This document shows, one piece after another, positions 42,896 to 55,655 of a stretch of DNA of 64,000 nt. The stretch's first letter is position 1. Every line of letters starts with the position of its first letter. The position numbers were made by a program, and so were the translations under genes. This DNA comes from Lophium mytilinum (lineage: Eukaryota; Ascomycota; Dothideomycetes; Mytilinidiales; Mytilinidiaceae): assembly GCA_010093605.1 (NCBI GenBank), contig MU004183.1:992001-1056000 (forward strand), in the 5' to 3' direction. Under the pieces are notes generated by a model. That model saw only the letters and a list, made by a program, of their open reading frames with translations, had not been told where the DNA came from and did not search any database.

Positions 42896-45800
42896 TACAG
42901 AAGCCTCTTCGTCTTCTGACGAAGACTCGCTGTCCTCCTCATCGTCCTCTTCTTCCAACACAATCTGCCGCAACACTCTTTTGTCGAAGAGATTGAACAC
43001 GAACAAGCATACGTTGAGACCGAAGTGGTGCGACTCGAGTACTTCCATGACCTTGTAGAACAGTGCCGGCTTTTGGAACCCAGACGCCTTCTTTATTTTG
43101 ATTCTGTTGCACATTAGCAGCGTCCGACTAGTCGTCGGATTAGTGTCTTACGCATGCAAGTCGTTCCGGGCCTTCTTAGCCAGCACGGTATTCCCGAGAT
43201 CAGTCGTTAGTTTCAGTATCCTGGCGTTCAGTGGATCATCATCTGTGACAGCTACTTTCACTTCGGTTTGCTTCCATGGCCCGAGGTCTTTGGGCACTGC
43301 AACCCATGGTTTGATCTAGAACCTGTTAGTACTAGGATTAGAGATTGACTGCTTGAAAACGTACCGTGAATAATTTCTTGAAGTCAAGCGGGATGCAGAA
43401 ACCAAGCGCTTCGCCCATCTCGTTCACCACTCCATCCCATCTATATTCGGTGAGTATCTCCTGCCCATGGAGACTCCTGGAAATGAGCCCCAGAACGAAG
43501 AACGCAGTGCCTCGCAAGGACATCACTTCGGACGTCTCTGCGATGCGAACGATCCACTTCACGACATCAGAGCTTTCCAGAAATGGGGCCCCAAGCTCCA
43601 TAGATCCGACATTACCTACCGCCCACAGGCAGCCCTTCAATTTCAGTATGGTCTCAGAGTCGTCATCTTCCATGCCGAACTCCCGAATAGTAGTCGCGAA
43701 TTCGTCGAAATGTCCCTTTTGTTCTAGGAGCTTGCAGCCTTCTTCAGTGCGAGTGAGTTCTCGATAGAAATGTGGTGGCACCAAACCGTACTCCTGCTGC
43801 TCGGGAGTATCATCGTAAGACATTTGCGGTTGTGGCTTTTCGGGAATATCTGCCAGACCTCTCGCCATCGACGCCTCAATCAGGCCCACGTACGTATCGT
43901 TGCGTCCCAGAAACCAGTCGTCCATTTCCTTAGTGATGTAATCCAGTCCATCTAGATAGTGGTATCCAACCGATGTGGACAGAAATCGAAGGAGTAGCGG
44001 CGCGCCGATTTCGCCAAGATGGTCTAGCGCCGGTCGGCATTTCACTACGTACTCTAGGGAATGTTTCTGATTACAGGCTTCCTCAAGGATCTTGATTGCA
44101 ACCTCGCACACTTCGATTTCTGGATCATAGAGTTGCGTGACAAGCAGACGAATTGCCCATTCCGCGATTCCGCTTGCTGCACCCGCAGAGTCTGTGGCTT
44201 GCATAGATTTCGTAGCGTATTTCCGAAGAAGCCTCGTTGAGAATATCCGAATTTGTTTCGAGCACGACGTCATGGCCTTGGAGATTATGATGCGAAGATG
44301 TCCATCGAGATTGTAGTCCATGTTACTGAGTAATGCTCGAATCATGTCGTCGCGGTCCCCGAGCTCAATGATGTGATAAAACATGTTGATGATCTTCCAC
44401 CTCTCTAGAATCTGTAATCCTTTGGGATCCTTGGTAAGAGCTCCGAGAATGGCGAAGTATCCCCCGGTGAGGCTGTTCTCCATTCGCTGTTCGGTAAATA
44501 AGGGTAGCTCGGATGTGAGGCCACTCATTCTGTCAAAATGCGAAAGGCATTCTGCAAGCTGCCTAATGAGCTTGCTTTCTGCCAGGTATTTGACGCCTTC
44601 GGGATTCTGAAGGAGGCTGAGCACCAGAGCAGAGCCAGCTCTGACATATCTTTGATTCGGCTTTGTGTTTTTGACCTCGCAGAATCTATACTTGAACGGT
44701 CGATAGAATCCCAGAACGCGATGGACCCATTTCGAGGTTTTCAAGGCTTCGTCCAATCGTTTCGGATTGAGTAGAGGAGATTCAATAATAGCCTGAATGA
44801 GATCCCATCTCCATTTGCCATAGTTGACAGTGGCTAGAACTTGGCTGTCTCCCATCAAAGCACGGAACGAAGACTCGTCCATTTGCATACCGGCTTGAAG
44901 TTTCGACTGATCAGACGGACGCGGATTCGGTTCTGACTCTTTATTGCTGTTGGATTTTGTATTCTGGAATGTGGTTGGGCCCGACCGAAAGAGAGTTCTA
45001 TTAACGCTATCCACTTGATAGATAGTCCCGGTAGCAATAAAGCGCTCCTCCATATCGAATTTGGCAGCGTTTTGAACGAGCTGAGGGAGTACTTGTAATT
45101 CAGCGCTCCATAAAGGTGGAAGCAGTTCGTTCGCCATCTTCAAGACCTCGCCCAATAGCAATGTAGTCTTCCTCTTCAAAGCTAGAGTCAATGCATCCTC
45201 CTCGGCGTGTAGCAAAGCAGGTAAAAGACCCGAATGCAAAAGGACTGCTAGGACGACGGCAATGTAGTGATCAATGAGGTTCCATCGGTTTGTGGCATCC
45301 TCCGGCTCTGCCGTAGGGCTGTCCTTACTCTGCTCATTCTTGAGATTCGTAACTCTTCCATAGGTTGTCAGTCTTCGGCCAGCTAGGAAAGACGAAGACC
45401 ACGAAGGAGGTTTTATCCTCAGGATATCGAACAGTAGTTCCAACAAGACGTTCCGGACGTGTGGTGTTGGGATGTATAATGAAGATAAAAGAGACCTGAC
45501 GGCTAGGAAATTGTTCATACAAAGCGTCAACAGTCCAGGCCAGCTTCGCAGCAGTGTTGCAATGACCTTGGCGTTGGCCTTGAGCTTCTCTTCGTGCAAA
45601 TGCCCATGTATCGCAGCGGAATCGGTAAAGATTGCGAAAGGTATTTCAAGTTCATGCCCAGACCTTAGAAACCTTCGTCTTCGTGGTGTGTCTAAGAGGA
45701 ATAGAAATGATCCGGTAAGACTCTCCGCGGCGGGATAGTTGCCCTCTCCAAGAGCATCAACAAGGGTTCCCATTCCACCCGCAGAGACCAGCAGATCTGG

Positions 45801-46913
45801 ATGCCGCACAAGAATCTCGGCTAGGGTAAGAATACACATGCTTCTCAACCGATCTTCGGTATGCTCCGCGACTGCAACAATGATCCGAAGGACGGCGCGG
45901 GAGATCTCCTGGACTCCACCTTTGACGTCAAGAAAAGCTCTAACGAATTTGAGCGCCTGTTCACGCTCTACACTAGCCTTGCTAGCTTTGACGAGTGAAA
46001 GAATGACTAGGAAATCAGTGTTCAGAGATCGAATGATTTGGAGAGACTTTCGATCTGTGATGGCGTATCTGACAACTCTATACCCAGCGGCCACTACTTC
46101 ACGGCTGTCGCTTAGGAGCATCGTTTGCATTCGTAGGCCAAAACTCGACCACGCCAAATCATATTTGAGAGTTGGATGTCGCTTGAATAGCTCGACAAGT
46201 GAGTTCAGCTGATCCACGTAGTATTCCGGTTGCATTGAATCGGCTTCTAGAGCTTGGAGAATCTCCGCAAGAACGAAGGTGGGCGACTCTGTTTCTGGCT
46301 CGGGCTCCTCCTTCTCACTGATGCCGAAATTACGCGAAGGGGAACGGGATGGTGCATTGCGAAACAGATAGGACAGTCTGCTGGTAGTTTTGTTGGGCGG
46401 CGCCTTCCCATCCTTAGACCTCTGAATCTCAGTCTCCAAACCGAGTCGAAGCTGAGCGAGTTTTCTGTTCGAGGTATTCAGCTCAGCTTCCACCTTCTGT
46501 CGTTGATCTTTGGTCTGTTTGAATCCTTTGGAATTAAGAGCCTCCAGCAGGTTCTCAGAGCCAATCTTGATCTTAACCTCCTTGTCGATTTGATCCTGTA
46601 TTTCTATTTGCCTCTGCTCCGACGTTGTTTCCGTGTCCTCCTCGAGCAGACTCGCGTGCGAGCCGAAGTCGGGCCTGGGAGTCTCGGTGCGCGAGATTTG
46701 GGACCTCAATTCAGAACTGAAGGAGCCGGGCGGAGGCCCAGAGTTTGCATAGGACTGGCTTCTTGACCCCGCCATTAAGCTGGCCGCAGACAGAGACCGG
46801 GCATCCTTACCAGTCCTTGTTGGCTGAAGCAGCGCATTCTGCTCTGGGGCCGTCGCGTCGCCTTGGCCGGGCATGGAGCGCGATGGAGGTGGTGCACGAG
46901 GGGGTAGCGTCAT
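42890..46913 (-). CDS. TORC2 subunit rictor orthologue (Avo3/Tsc11/Ste20 family)
   Basis: Exons 46913-43365, 43315-43152 and 43103-42890 give 1308 residues. After a Pro/Ser-rich start, a helical HR1-like segment (residues ~95-165) precedes a long armadillo-like body. Family landmarks include YRVVRYAITDRKSLQ, MCILTLAEILVRHPDLLVSA, YFAILGALTKDPKGLQILE, IRIFSTRLLRKYA and LKGCLWAVGNVGSM, all seen in pianissimo/rictor proteins. Rictor is the scaffold of TORC2, which phosphorylates AGC kinases to control actin, membrane tension and sphingolipids. Introns are 49 and 48 bp, the first with ACTAAC and TTCTAG. The end is strongly acidic (EEEDDEEDSESSSEDEE). Confidence 0.93.
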
Positions 46914-49053
46914 GAGAGTCCCTTATCCCCATGGACAGTCCAACCGCATGACTTGCTTGTATTTTTCTGTCGGGCCGCTCGGTTCATGAGGAGTTGTGAA
47001 TTGCGGCCATGCTAGTTGGCGTATGGAGGCTGTGGTGTCGTAGTCGTCGTGGCCGTGTTTGAGCCGATTCAAGGCGGGGTCGCGGGCGGATTCGGACTAC
47101 GTTAGGAACCGACAAGTGTAGCGACTGACGACGACGGGTAAGGAGCGGGTGGGAGCTGGAGGAAGTGCAGGGCGTTGTTGATGCTGTCGTTGCTGAGACG
47201 AAAGTGCTGGGATGAGGTTCAATGGTGGAGTGGCTTCCGGTGGCGGGCTGCGCAGGGGTTGGCTGCGCGTCAACTTTAAGCGTGGGAGTATACCTAATTA
47301 GCACATTAAAATAGTTGATGAGATGCTACACTTGGCCGCTAATCCTACTGTTCGTATCATAGTATAGAAGAGTAGTCTCTGGCTTCAACATTGAGAAGGC
47401 AGCATGTGTAAATATGTGAACTATTTGCACACTACTTGGTGGAGGTACTGTGTGTGCAGCATGTGCAATTCACTAGGCGGGTCCTAAAAAGATTTAGTTT
47501 CTAACTCATTTGGAATGCGGGATCTGGCAGTATCCCAAGAATGTTTCATACAGTCGATGTCACAAGTCATGGATGCAGTGGCGAGAATGTATGGATGTAA
47601 TAAATTTTTCAATTTCATTCACAAATCTGAAGTCGCGAAGTCCACAAATAGTAATTGAGCATAGACATCAGATGGTTTCTTTTTAAAGGGGACAACCGTT
47701 AGATATCAGTCAAAGCGCTTCGTTTCAGTTACAAGTCCAAGCTATTCATCCATGCATACTCTCCCAAAACTAGCGATTCAACGGCCCTAGGAAGAAGTAT
47801 TTCGCAGAAGTCCCAACTTTGCCTTAGGTAGCGAGCTTGAAGTCTGATCTGTTGTCTACTGAGGTACAGCTCACACTTTGGTGCTTGTTCCACGCACATC
47901 ATTCACCCTGTATTATAAAGGCACCAATCACAGCATTAACAGAGCATTTTGATACATACTAAAGTGTGTGATTGGTGTCTTCCAAAGATAGAGTGAATGC
48001 GGCGCACGGACCGGGCATAATATCTAACCCGACAGACCGGATATCATAGTATGCTACAGTACTAAATACCACATAACGTCTTGCCGTTGGTTCTAATCTT
48101 GATCCTGAATTCCTAATGAGGCGTGGGGTAGTCCTAAATGGATTGAAAGAAAGCAGTAGGTCGATAAGGAGTGTCTAGAAACGCTCCAGTCTGCGTCGTC
48201 TTGTCCTTTGCATCTTGCTTCAAGATCTGATAATGCAACGGAGGCCCTCAGACAGTGACGAGGAGGAGTGCAGACAACCGTCCAGGCACTGCATGTATTC
48301 CCTCATGGTTTACTCGGCCGCCTTAAGCTTGTCGTTCGTGGTCTGGAAGCCTATGATAGACTGTCGAGAGGCGTTCTAGTCTAGCAACTATCCAGATACC
48401 AGGCGTCGGTTGGAGTCTGGTCGCCAAATAGAGCATCGTCGGTAGCTGATTAGACTAGACTGGAGGCGACGAATTAAAACAGCGCGTCGTTGAGCAAGCG
48501 CAGAAAGTTCAACAGCCATTCCGTCACGATGCTTTCACGCAGGAATTGTGCCGTGATAAGAGCACGGCACCGTCTTCCGGTCAATAATGGCCTCGAATAA
48601 CGGTTCTCTTACGCGATGCTGAATAGACTTTGCAGGCAGCTCTAGGACGCGGCCGCTTTCTGCGGGGCGCTCAACGGCGACGGGGGATACGGAGGATCAA
48701 TGCGGAAGTGCAGCTATCGGAGCTGGCCGACAGACGAGGTGGATGGTCTGAGATTCCATCTCCCACCCGCTCATGCAGTGGATCTGGGTTCGCCGGTACG
48801 GCACATTGATGCCGCGTCCTGATTGACTCTGCCCGAAAAGAAATATCCTCTCCGCTTTGCGGGCGCCCCCGTCCCTCGCTGATCCCGATAAGCTGCGAGC
48901 TGAGAGCTATAAGGTTGACCCATTCCGACACCACAGCTTCCATCTCCAACCACCAGCATCGCAGCACTTACCGACACTCCTAAGACTACTCTTCAAAGCT
49001 CAAGCTCAAGCTACCTAACCGTGAAACCCTCATAAACACCTCCCACAAGTACC
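46914..49053. other. Long intergenic region between rictor and urate oxidase
   Basis: 2.1 kb between divergent genes. The rictor-proximal 370 bp is G-rich and T-rich on the plus strand (its leader). A hairpin-forming inverted repeat lies at 47920-47979. The last ~200 bp before 49054 is CT/CA-rich, the leader of the urate oxidase gene. No coding or other RNA gene is recognised. Confidence 0.45.
47920..47979. repeat. 60-bp inverted repeat (hairpin)
   Basis: GGCACCAATCACA (47920-47932) pairs with TGTGATTGGTGTC (47967-47979) over 13 bp with one G-U, around a 34-nt loop. It could be a small MITE remnant or a structured element. Confidence 0.6.
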
Positions 49054-50056
49054 ATGTCTCAGCTCAGCTACGCCCGCTATGGCAAGGACAACATCCGCCT
49101 GTTCAAGGTCGAGAAGGACGAGAAGGCTGGAACCCAGACTGTAGTTGAGTCCACTGTCTGCATCCTGCTCGAGGGTGACATCGAGACCTCGTAAGCTTCC
49201 TTCAAACTCCAGGAGGCTCCACAGCTAACCTCCAACAGCTACACCGAAGCAGACAACTCCGTCATCGTGGCCACCGATACCCAGAAGCAGACCTGCTACA
49301 TCCTCGCCAAGCAGAACCCAATCACCCCGCCAGAGCTCTTCGCGTCAGTCGTCGGAGACCACTTCATCAAGACCTACCCCCACATCCATGCCGCCCATGT
49401 CAAGGTCATCCAACACAAGTGGACGCGTATGACTATTGATGGAAAGCCTCACCCACACTCGTTCCTCCGCGATGGCGAGGACATCCGCGTTGTCGAGTCG
49501 GTCACAAGGGAAAACGTGGGCATCTCTATCCGCTCCAAGATCGAGAAGCTCCTTGTCCTCAAGAGCACGGGCTCTGCCTTCTACGGATTCCACCGTGATG
49601 AGTACACTCAGCTCAAGGAGACCTGGGATCGTATCCTGAGCACAGAGGTTGAGGCTGGCTGGGCGTGGAAGACCTTCTCTGGGCTGGAGGAGGTCAAGTC
49701 TGTCGCATCCAAATTCGACCTGGCATTCAACGCAGTCAAGGAGATCACCCTCAAGACCTTCGCTCTCGACAACAGCGCCAGCGTGCAAGCCACGATGTAC
49801 AAGATGTGCGATCAGATCCTCGCAGCAGTGCCATTGGTGGAAGCTGTCGACTACGCCCTACCCAACAAGCACTACTTCGAAATCGGTAAGCATCACCAGT
49901 TTCATCATATGATCAATGCTAATTATATTAGATCTCTCCTGGCACAAGGGCCTCAAGAACACGGGCAAGGACGCTACCGTGTTTGCTCCGCAATCCAACC
50001 CCAACGGCCTCATCCAGTGCACCGTCACCAGGAAGGGCCCCAAGTCCAAGCTATAA
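49054..50056 (+). CDS. uaZ: Urate oxidase (uricase), peroxisomal
   Basis: Exons 49054-49190, 49239-49885 and 49932-50056 encode 302 residues, the same length as Aspergillus uricases. It converts urate to 5-hydroxyisourate with O2, releasing H2O2, in purine catabolism. Visible catalytic residues: Lys11 (ARYGKDNIR), Thr58 (VIVATDTQK) and the His of DLSWHKGLKN. The conserved HIHAAHVKVIQHKWTRM and GKPHPHSFLRD are present, and the chain ends in SKL, a PTS1 peroxisomal signal. Introns are 48 and 46 bp. The gene is convergent with uL13m (427 bp). Confidence 0.97.
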
Positions 50057-50483
50057 ATCAGCTTTTTTGAAAATTCTGCAGGCGTCTATCGGGATCTACG
50101 GACCTTTAGATTGATGACTATCTAGCGAGCATTTGTTTGATTATGTTGTCTCTTTTTATTGTAAATAAATCTTTCACGGTTATGTAACAAATACATATGG
50201 ATCCTACAAAATTCCGTTTGGGCGCAATAATGTCTACCACTGGTTGAAGTGCTTCGATACAGTCTTGAGTTCGTAAACAACGTAGATCTACCACTTTGAA
50301 CCACCTCAGATGGCATAGTCAACGCTTGTTAAAGAGCGTGACCCTACAATCTCGCAGAGGTCAACTTGAAAAGGCCCTGTCATGTAAACGCAAGCTTTAC
50401 AATTTGAAATGTTGATTGTGAAACGAGCTGTCATATACACATCCCATATCCTACACTCTAATCCACGCTCCGCTACACACCAC
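50057..50483. other. Convergent 3' region, urate oxidase / uL13m
   Basis: 427 bp of presumed 3' UTRs of two convergent genes. Nothing else is seen. Confidence 0.4.
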
Positions 50484-51137
50484 CTATGCCTCCACACTCT
50501 CCACCTTCCCCAATGCCGCCTTCACCTCCGGCATCTCCCCAATCCTCGTCCGACTAACCCTCACAATATTCTCCTTATACGGATGCGCCGCGCCCTCAAA
50601 AGCTATCCCCAAATTAGCCACCCACCCCTCTCAAACCCCCCATCAAAAAAGAACAAACTCACCCTTCAACCTCGCCAACCGCCCCTTCCGCAACCGATTC
50701 TTCGGCAACATCCCACTAACCGCCTTCCTTAGCACCTCCGCACCCCCCCACTTCGCAAACATCTTGTCCATCGTGATCTCCTTCAAGCTGCCCGGCCGCG
50801 TCGTGTGCGTGTAGTACTTCTTCTGGAACCGCTTCTTTCCTGTGGTGTGCAGGTCGTGGCACCCGGTCGCGACGACGTAGTCGCCGCAGTCGGTCGAGGG
50901 GTCGTAGATGGGCTTGTGCTTGCCCATTAGCACGATGGCGATTTGCGAGGCGATGCGGCCGAGGGCGCGCGGGTCGGCGCCCACGTCGATGAGGTGCCAA
51001 GCGCGGGCGTAGGCGAGTTTGGTCTGTGGGAAGGGGGGTTAGTTGTTTGAAAGGAGACGGGTTGGTGGAGTTGGGGGAGAGGCTGTGGGCATTGGGGGAG
51101 GGTGGAGTGGACGTACACTCCCGATGGTCTGCGACAT
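50484..51137 (-). CDS. MRPL23: Mitochondrial large ribosomal subunit protein uL13m (Mrpl23)
   Basis: Exons 51137-51117 (MSQTIGS), 51023-50663 and 50602-50484; 166 residues, close to yeast Mrpl23 (163). The L13 signature is clear: [49 protein letters not shown] and [19 protein letters not shown], with the tail [13 protein letters not shown] restored only after splicing of the second intron (GTGAGT...GATAG). It sits in the exit-side region of the mitoribosome large subunit. No typical presequence, as in yeast. Divergent from CCS1. Confidence 0.95.
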
Positions 51138-51505
51138 GGTGGGCGAGCCCCTGGGGGCAGAGAAGCGGAGGTGGGTCAGGCGGGGGAGCTCAATGCATCA
51201 ATTGGTCCTTCAATTGATAGGTACGCGCGGTGCGGGAATGTGAGGATGAGCGGTGATAGTAACGAAGGTGTTGAAGATGTTCACGGTTGCGGTTGCTGGA
51301 TCGTGAATTTGATGCCAAGACGGACAGGGATTCGGCCACAGCGCCGACCACCGGGACCGATCATGCAACTGATTTCAAAGCGGATGTCGCCGAGGTCGTT
51401 CAACGACGTTCAAGTACGAGTTATGCGGCTCTGATGCACGGCGAAAGCATCTGCGACTTTCGGCAACCGTTTTGGAAGCTCAGCAGAATTATTAAATCTG
51501 TGAAA
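51138..51505. promoter_or_regulatory. Shared divergent promoter, uL13m / CCS1
   Basis: 368 bp between two divergent ATGs. No single regulatory site can be assigned by eye. Confidence 0.35.
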
Positions 51506-52551
51506 ATGATTCCGTCGTTTGAGGTGAGGCGTTCTCTTCACTGAGTGTAGCGTTCCGGTCATCTGCTTTGATATTTCTACTTATTAAAGTCCATGTTGGA
51601 ATATAAGCATTCTACTTCTTTCAGCTATCTCAAAGGGTTTCTTGGATGTCATTCTGACAGGCAATAGACTACATTCGCAGTTCCTCTGCACTGTGAGGAT
51701 TGCATCAAGGATGTATCAGGGTCACTCTATAAATTGAAAGGTCCGAAGCTCGAATGTAGAGATCCTCAATCTAGTACTAACACCCTGTCAGGCATCAAGA
51801 ACGTCACTGCCAACTTGAAAGATCAGTTGATCTCAGTAGAAGGCAACGAAGCTCCGTCCGCCATCGTTGAAGCAATCCAGTCCACAGGGAGAGATGCGAT
51901 CATCCGTGGGAGTGGGAAGTCTGAAAGTGAGTCATGCCTTGGTGACATCGGGAGGGCCAAGACCACGCTTCAACGCCGCCTTTTTGAGCCTATCACTCCT
52001 TCCTTTCTTCAAATATCAAGAGAGCATGGTCTAACGCAACAACAGGCGCCGCTGTGTGCATATTAGAGTCTCATGCAGCCCACGTGGCCAACAAGGTCCG
52101 CGGATTAGCTCGCATGGTCCAAGTAGGCGACAAGATCACCATCGTCGACCTCAGTGTGCGAGGAGTGTCTCCGGGCACCTATCATGCCACCGTCCGAGCA
52201 ACAGGAGACATCTCGGAGGGACCGGAGTCAACAGGACCGATCTGGGACGCAGTCAAGGCCGGCAAGGAGGGCACCCCGGCCAAAGGCGTCTTTGGAACAG
52301 TAGAGGTAGGGAAGGGGGGCGTCGGCACCGTATTCTTGGACAAGCCCATCCAGATCTGGGAGATGATTGGCCGCAGCATGGTGGTAGCAAGACAGCAGGA
52401 TGGGAAGTTTGACAAGAACGACGCCGACACGTTGGTGGGCGTAATTGCACGGAGCGCGGGGGTGTGGGACAACGACAAAACGGTCTGTTCGTGTTCGGGC
52501 AAGACGGTTTGGGAGGAGCGGAAGGACATGGTGGACAAGGGGATGCTATGA
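51506..52551 (+). CDS. CCS1: Copper chaperone for superoxide dismutase (CCS1)
   Basis: Exons 51506-51523, 51668-51740, 51792-51926 and 52046-52551 give 243 residues (yeast Ccs1 249). Domain I is an Atx1-like copper site: TTFAVPLHCEDCIKDV with Cys15 and Cys18, then GIKNVTANLKDQLISVEG. Domain II is SOD1-like (DKITIVDLSVRGVSPGTYH). Domain III has the CxC pair Cys223/Cys225 (TVCSCSG) that transfers copper and forms the SOD1 disulfide. Exon 1 encodes only MIPSFE; the intron-2 donor GTCCGA is weak but is the only one that joins KLK to GIKNV. It acts in the cytosol and mitochondrial intermembrane space. Confidence 0.93.
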
Positions 52552-53834
52552 GGGGATGCTGAGCGGGGTGGGGGATGTCAACTCGGGGTGCGGAGTAAGG
52601 TTGGAGATGCTCTGAGAAGTGATAGATGGAATGTGGCGTCTACTGCAGATGCAGACATGGGACAAGACCCACTGTGAGAAGCAAGATGGATAGAAGGTTT
52701 AACTACAATAGCAGCTGGCAGAGATGGTGTAAGAGAAATCTGTCCAGATCTTGTTTTCGCCGCATGTTCTAACGAACAAGATCAATCTCTCTCCTCTCCG
52801 AAACGGCAGTGCTCCGCGGTGCAGCATGAAGAGGCTGCCTCAGAGCTGATGGCAGTGCCTCCGCGCCGCCCCGACATCATGCGCATGGCCTCTTACAGCG
52901 ACTGTGGCCAGACAGCGTGCCCGGCGTGGTCTCGCAGTGGGCCAGTCGTCACGTGTGTCTCAGTGTTGAGATGGCGCTGTAACAGACCTCAAACTCGAGC
53001 TGTCACCACGATTAGGGGGGCCGGCGAGGAGGCTGGCGGAGTGCGAGCGCAGAGTATCTCCCGTGAGCATCGCGAGCAGCTGTTCTTGCCATGGCGAGGA
53101 GCGAGGCGGGCAAGTGCTGTGCCTCTCGATAGTGTACTGTGCCCGGATGTGGACGTGTTCGTTGATGTTGGGTTGGTCACGACTATAAGCGCCGTGAATT
53201 GCTTCGGCCCCAGCATGCGGCGCTCTGGTTTCCAATCATGGCACGACCCAAGTTCGCGCTGCTGCAGCCCCTGGCTCGACCTGCGACCCTTGGCGGCACG
53301 TCGTCCAATATACTGTAGGGCCCCTCCAGCGGCATCGATCGCGCAGGCATCTTTCTCTCGGTCACGCTGTCCAGCGCTTCACTCTCCACTCCCCTTCGTA
53401 CCACGTTCTTTACGCTTCTGCCGCACTGCACCGCAGAAGCTGTCTCTCCTTAAGTTATCCGTTCTCCATTTGCATCCGTGTCAAGTCAAATCAACTGTCG
53501 CTCCTTCCAACTCTTTTCCTACCGTCCGCCTCTCAGCCTCCCGCGTAATCGGCTATCTAATCGAGCAACTCCACCGTCGCACCCCGCAGCGACTAAAAAA
53601 GCCCAGGCGGCTACAGTAATTGGCAGCAAATCAGACGAATCCAACATTCCACCGGCTCACAGCACGCGTGAATTGGCACTCCCGCATACCGGCGCGAGAA
53701 TACGATATTACCCACTGCTCGCCGCACTCTCGTGCACCCATCTCTTTCTCTGTTTTAGCAGACGCTGTTGGCGACCGCCTCGTGCACTTCCATCCGGGCC
53801 GTCAGCAGTCTCACGCGCATAGTCTCAGCTCACC
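52552..53834. other. Long upstream region of noxR
   Basis: 1.28 kb. A 266-codon plus-strand ORF (52819-53619) fills much of it but lacks any domain and reads as Arg/Ser/Pro-rich GC-biased noise; it is more likely promoter and 5' UTR. The last ~450 bp is strongly C/T-rich, typical of a long leader. Confidence 0.45.
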
Positions 53835-55655
53835 ATGTCATTGAAACAGGTAGGTTGCTCCTTGGGGTGGAGCGTCGTGGCCGTGTGCTCATCTGGATCT
53901 AGGAAATCGAGACTTGGGTCTCTGCCCTCGGCCACTACGACAACAACGAATTCGAAGAGGCCCTGAAGAATTTCGATGGCATCTCAGATACCTCGAAGAT
54001 TCTATTCAACTGCGGTGTCATCCATGCAACCCTCGGCGAGCATGAAAAGGCTGTGCGTTTAGCTACACTCGAATTGCAAGAGCCACGGCTAATGTAGAAT
54101 AGGTGGACTGCTACCAGCGCGCTGTGCGGCTGGACCAGTACCTCGCCGTAGCGTACTTCCAACAGGGCGTGTCCAATTTCCTCATGGGCGACTTTGAGGA
54201 GGCTCTCGCAAACTTCAACGACACTCTCCTCTACCTCCGCGGCAACAACAACATCGACTACGAGCAATTGGGCCTAAAGTTCAAGCTCTACTCTTGCGAG
54301 GTCCTCTTCAACCGTGGTCTGTGTTACATCTACCTTCAGCAGAAGGAGGCTGGTATGCAGGATCTTTCGTTTGCGGCGAAGGAGAAAGTCGTCCCGGATC
54401 ACGACGTGATTGACGAAGCTATCCGGGAGCAGGCAGAGGTATGATGCTCCCCCTTTTCTCCCTGTATATTTCTAATATTCTCAGGGTTACACCGTCTTCT
54501 CCATTCCCGTGGGCATTGTCTATCGACCAAACGAAGCCAAAGTCAAGAATCTCAAAACCAAAGATTACCTAGGCAAAGCACGGCTTGTGGCAGCTTCGGA
54601 CAGAAACAACGCATTCACAGGATTCGCCGGTTCCGAAATCAAGAGGATGAATGCGGGCGAGACGACATCATCTGCCAAAGACGACAGGCCCGAAGACAAG
54701 CTGTCATATGCCGCAACCAACCTAGTCAAGCCTAATCTTTCAAGCCGATCCAGACAACAATCCGAGCCACCCATCAACCGCAACATGTTTCCTCCTACTC
54801 CACCTCCAGAATCAGAAACCAGGGGCAAGCGAGACTCTGGCGGTAGCAACTCCACTGGCCAAATGACACGAGCTCAATCTGTCCGTGGCGCTGGTCCTAA
54901 GCCAATGCCCCTGGATCTCGGCCGTGCTGCCTTTGACCAAAGCGAGAAACCCCGGCTCGGCACACAACGTTCGGCCTCGGAACGTCCCAGGCCTTCCAGA
55001 CAGGAATCACTCTCCGGTCGCAGCAACGGTTCTGTTCGACGTGAGCGTGACATGCCTCGACGCCGTGTTCTATCCGACGAAGAAACAGAAGGCGACGACT
55101 ACCCCGACGAACTCTACGATATGTACCAGCAACCTCGGTCCACCCGGCCGTCAGTGCAACGGTCGCGCTCGATGAAACCCCAGCGACCAATGTACATTGA
55201 GGAGGAAGAGGAGGAAGACGACTACGAACAGAGCTCCGTTGACGAAGCCGAGTTCGAGATGGTGTCACGCTCCAAGACTCGACGACGGTCTCCGGCTCGC
55301 AGGGCCACCTCTAGACGTCCTGACGTCCGTACCATACGGGTCAAGGTCCATGCCGAGGATACCCGCTACGTCTTCCTCGACCCCAACAAGAGCTTCCGCG
55401 AGTTCTCAACCCAGATCCGCGAGAAGTTTGGCTTACGGCAGAACTTCAAGATTAAGATGAAGGACGACGAAGACATGATTACGATGGCAGACCAGGACGA
55501 TCTAGAGATGGCAATACAGACATCTAAGATGAACGCACGTAGAGAAAAGGCGGAAATGGGCAAGATGGAGGTAAGCACACACGTTGCTCTTTCTGCAACC
55601 TCTCCGATGCAAAGCTAACGCAACTTTTCTTTAGGTCTGGATTCAAGAAGTATAG
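53835..55655 (+). CDS. noxR: NADPH oxidase regulator NoxR (p67phox-like)
   Basis: Exons 53835-53849 (MSLKQ), 53903-54052, 54103-54438, 54485-55570 and 55635-55655; 535 residues. The N-terminal ~170 residues are TPRs that bind Rac-GTP: EIETWVSALGHYDNNEFEEA, VDCYQRAVRLDQYLAVAYFQ and CEVLFNRGLCYIYLQQ. A conserved activation segment YTVFSIPVGIVYRP follows. The middle is disordered and basic. A PB1 domain (RTIRVKVHAEDTRYVFLDP ... MITMADQDDLEMAI) closes the protein and binds Cdc24/Bem1-type partners. NoxR activates NoxA/NoxB at hyphal tips to make superoxide for polarity and infection structures. The last exon is just seven codons (VWIQEV-stop). Confidence 0.95.

Noticed and set aside
52819-53619. 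266-codon plus-strand ORF upstream of noxR
   Set aside because: Arg/Ser/Pro-rich composition, no domain and no splice link to a gene; it fits a long promoter and leader better.
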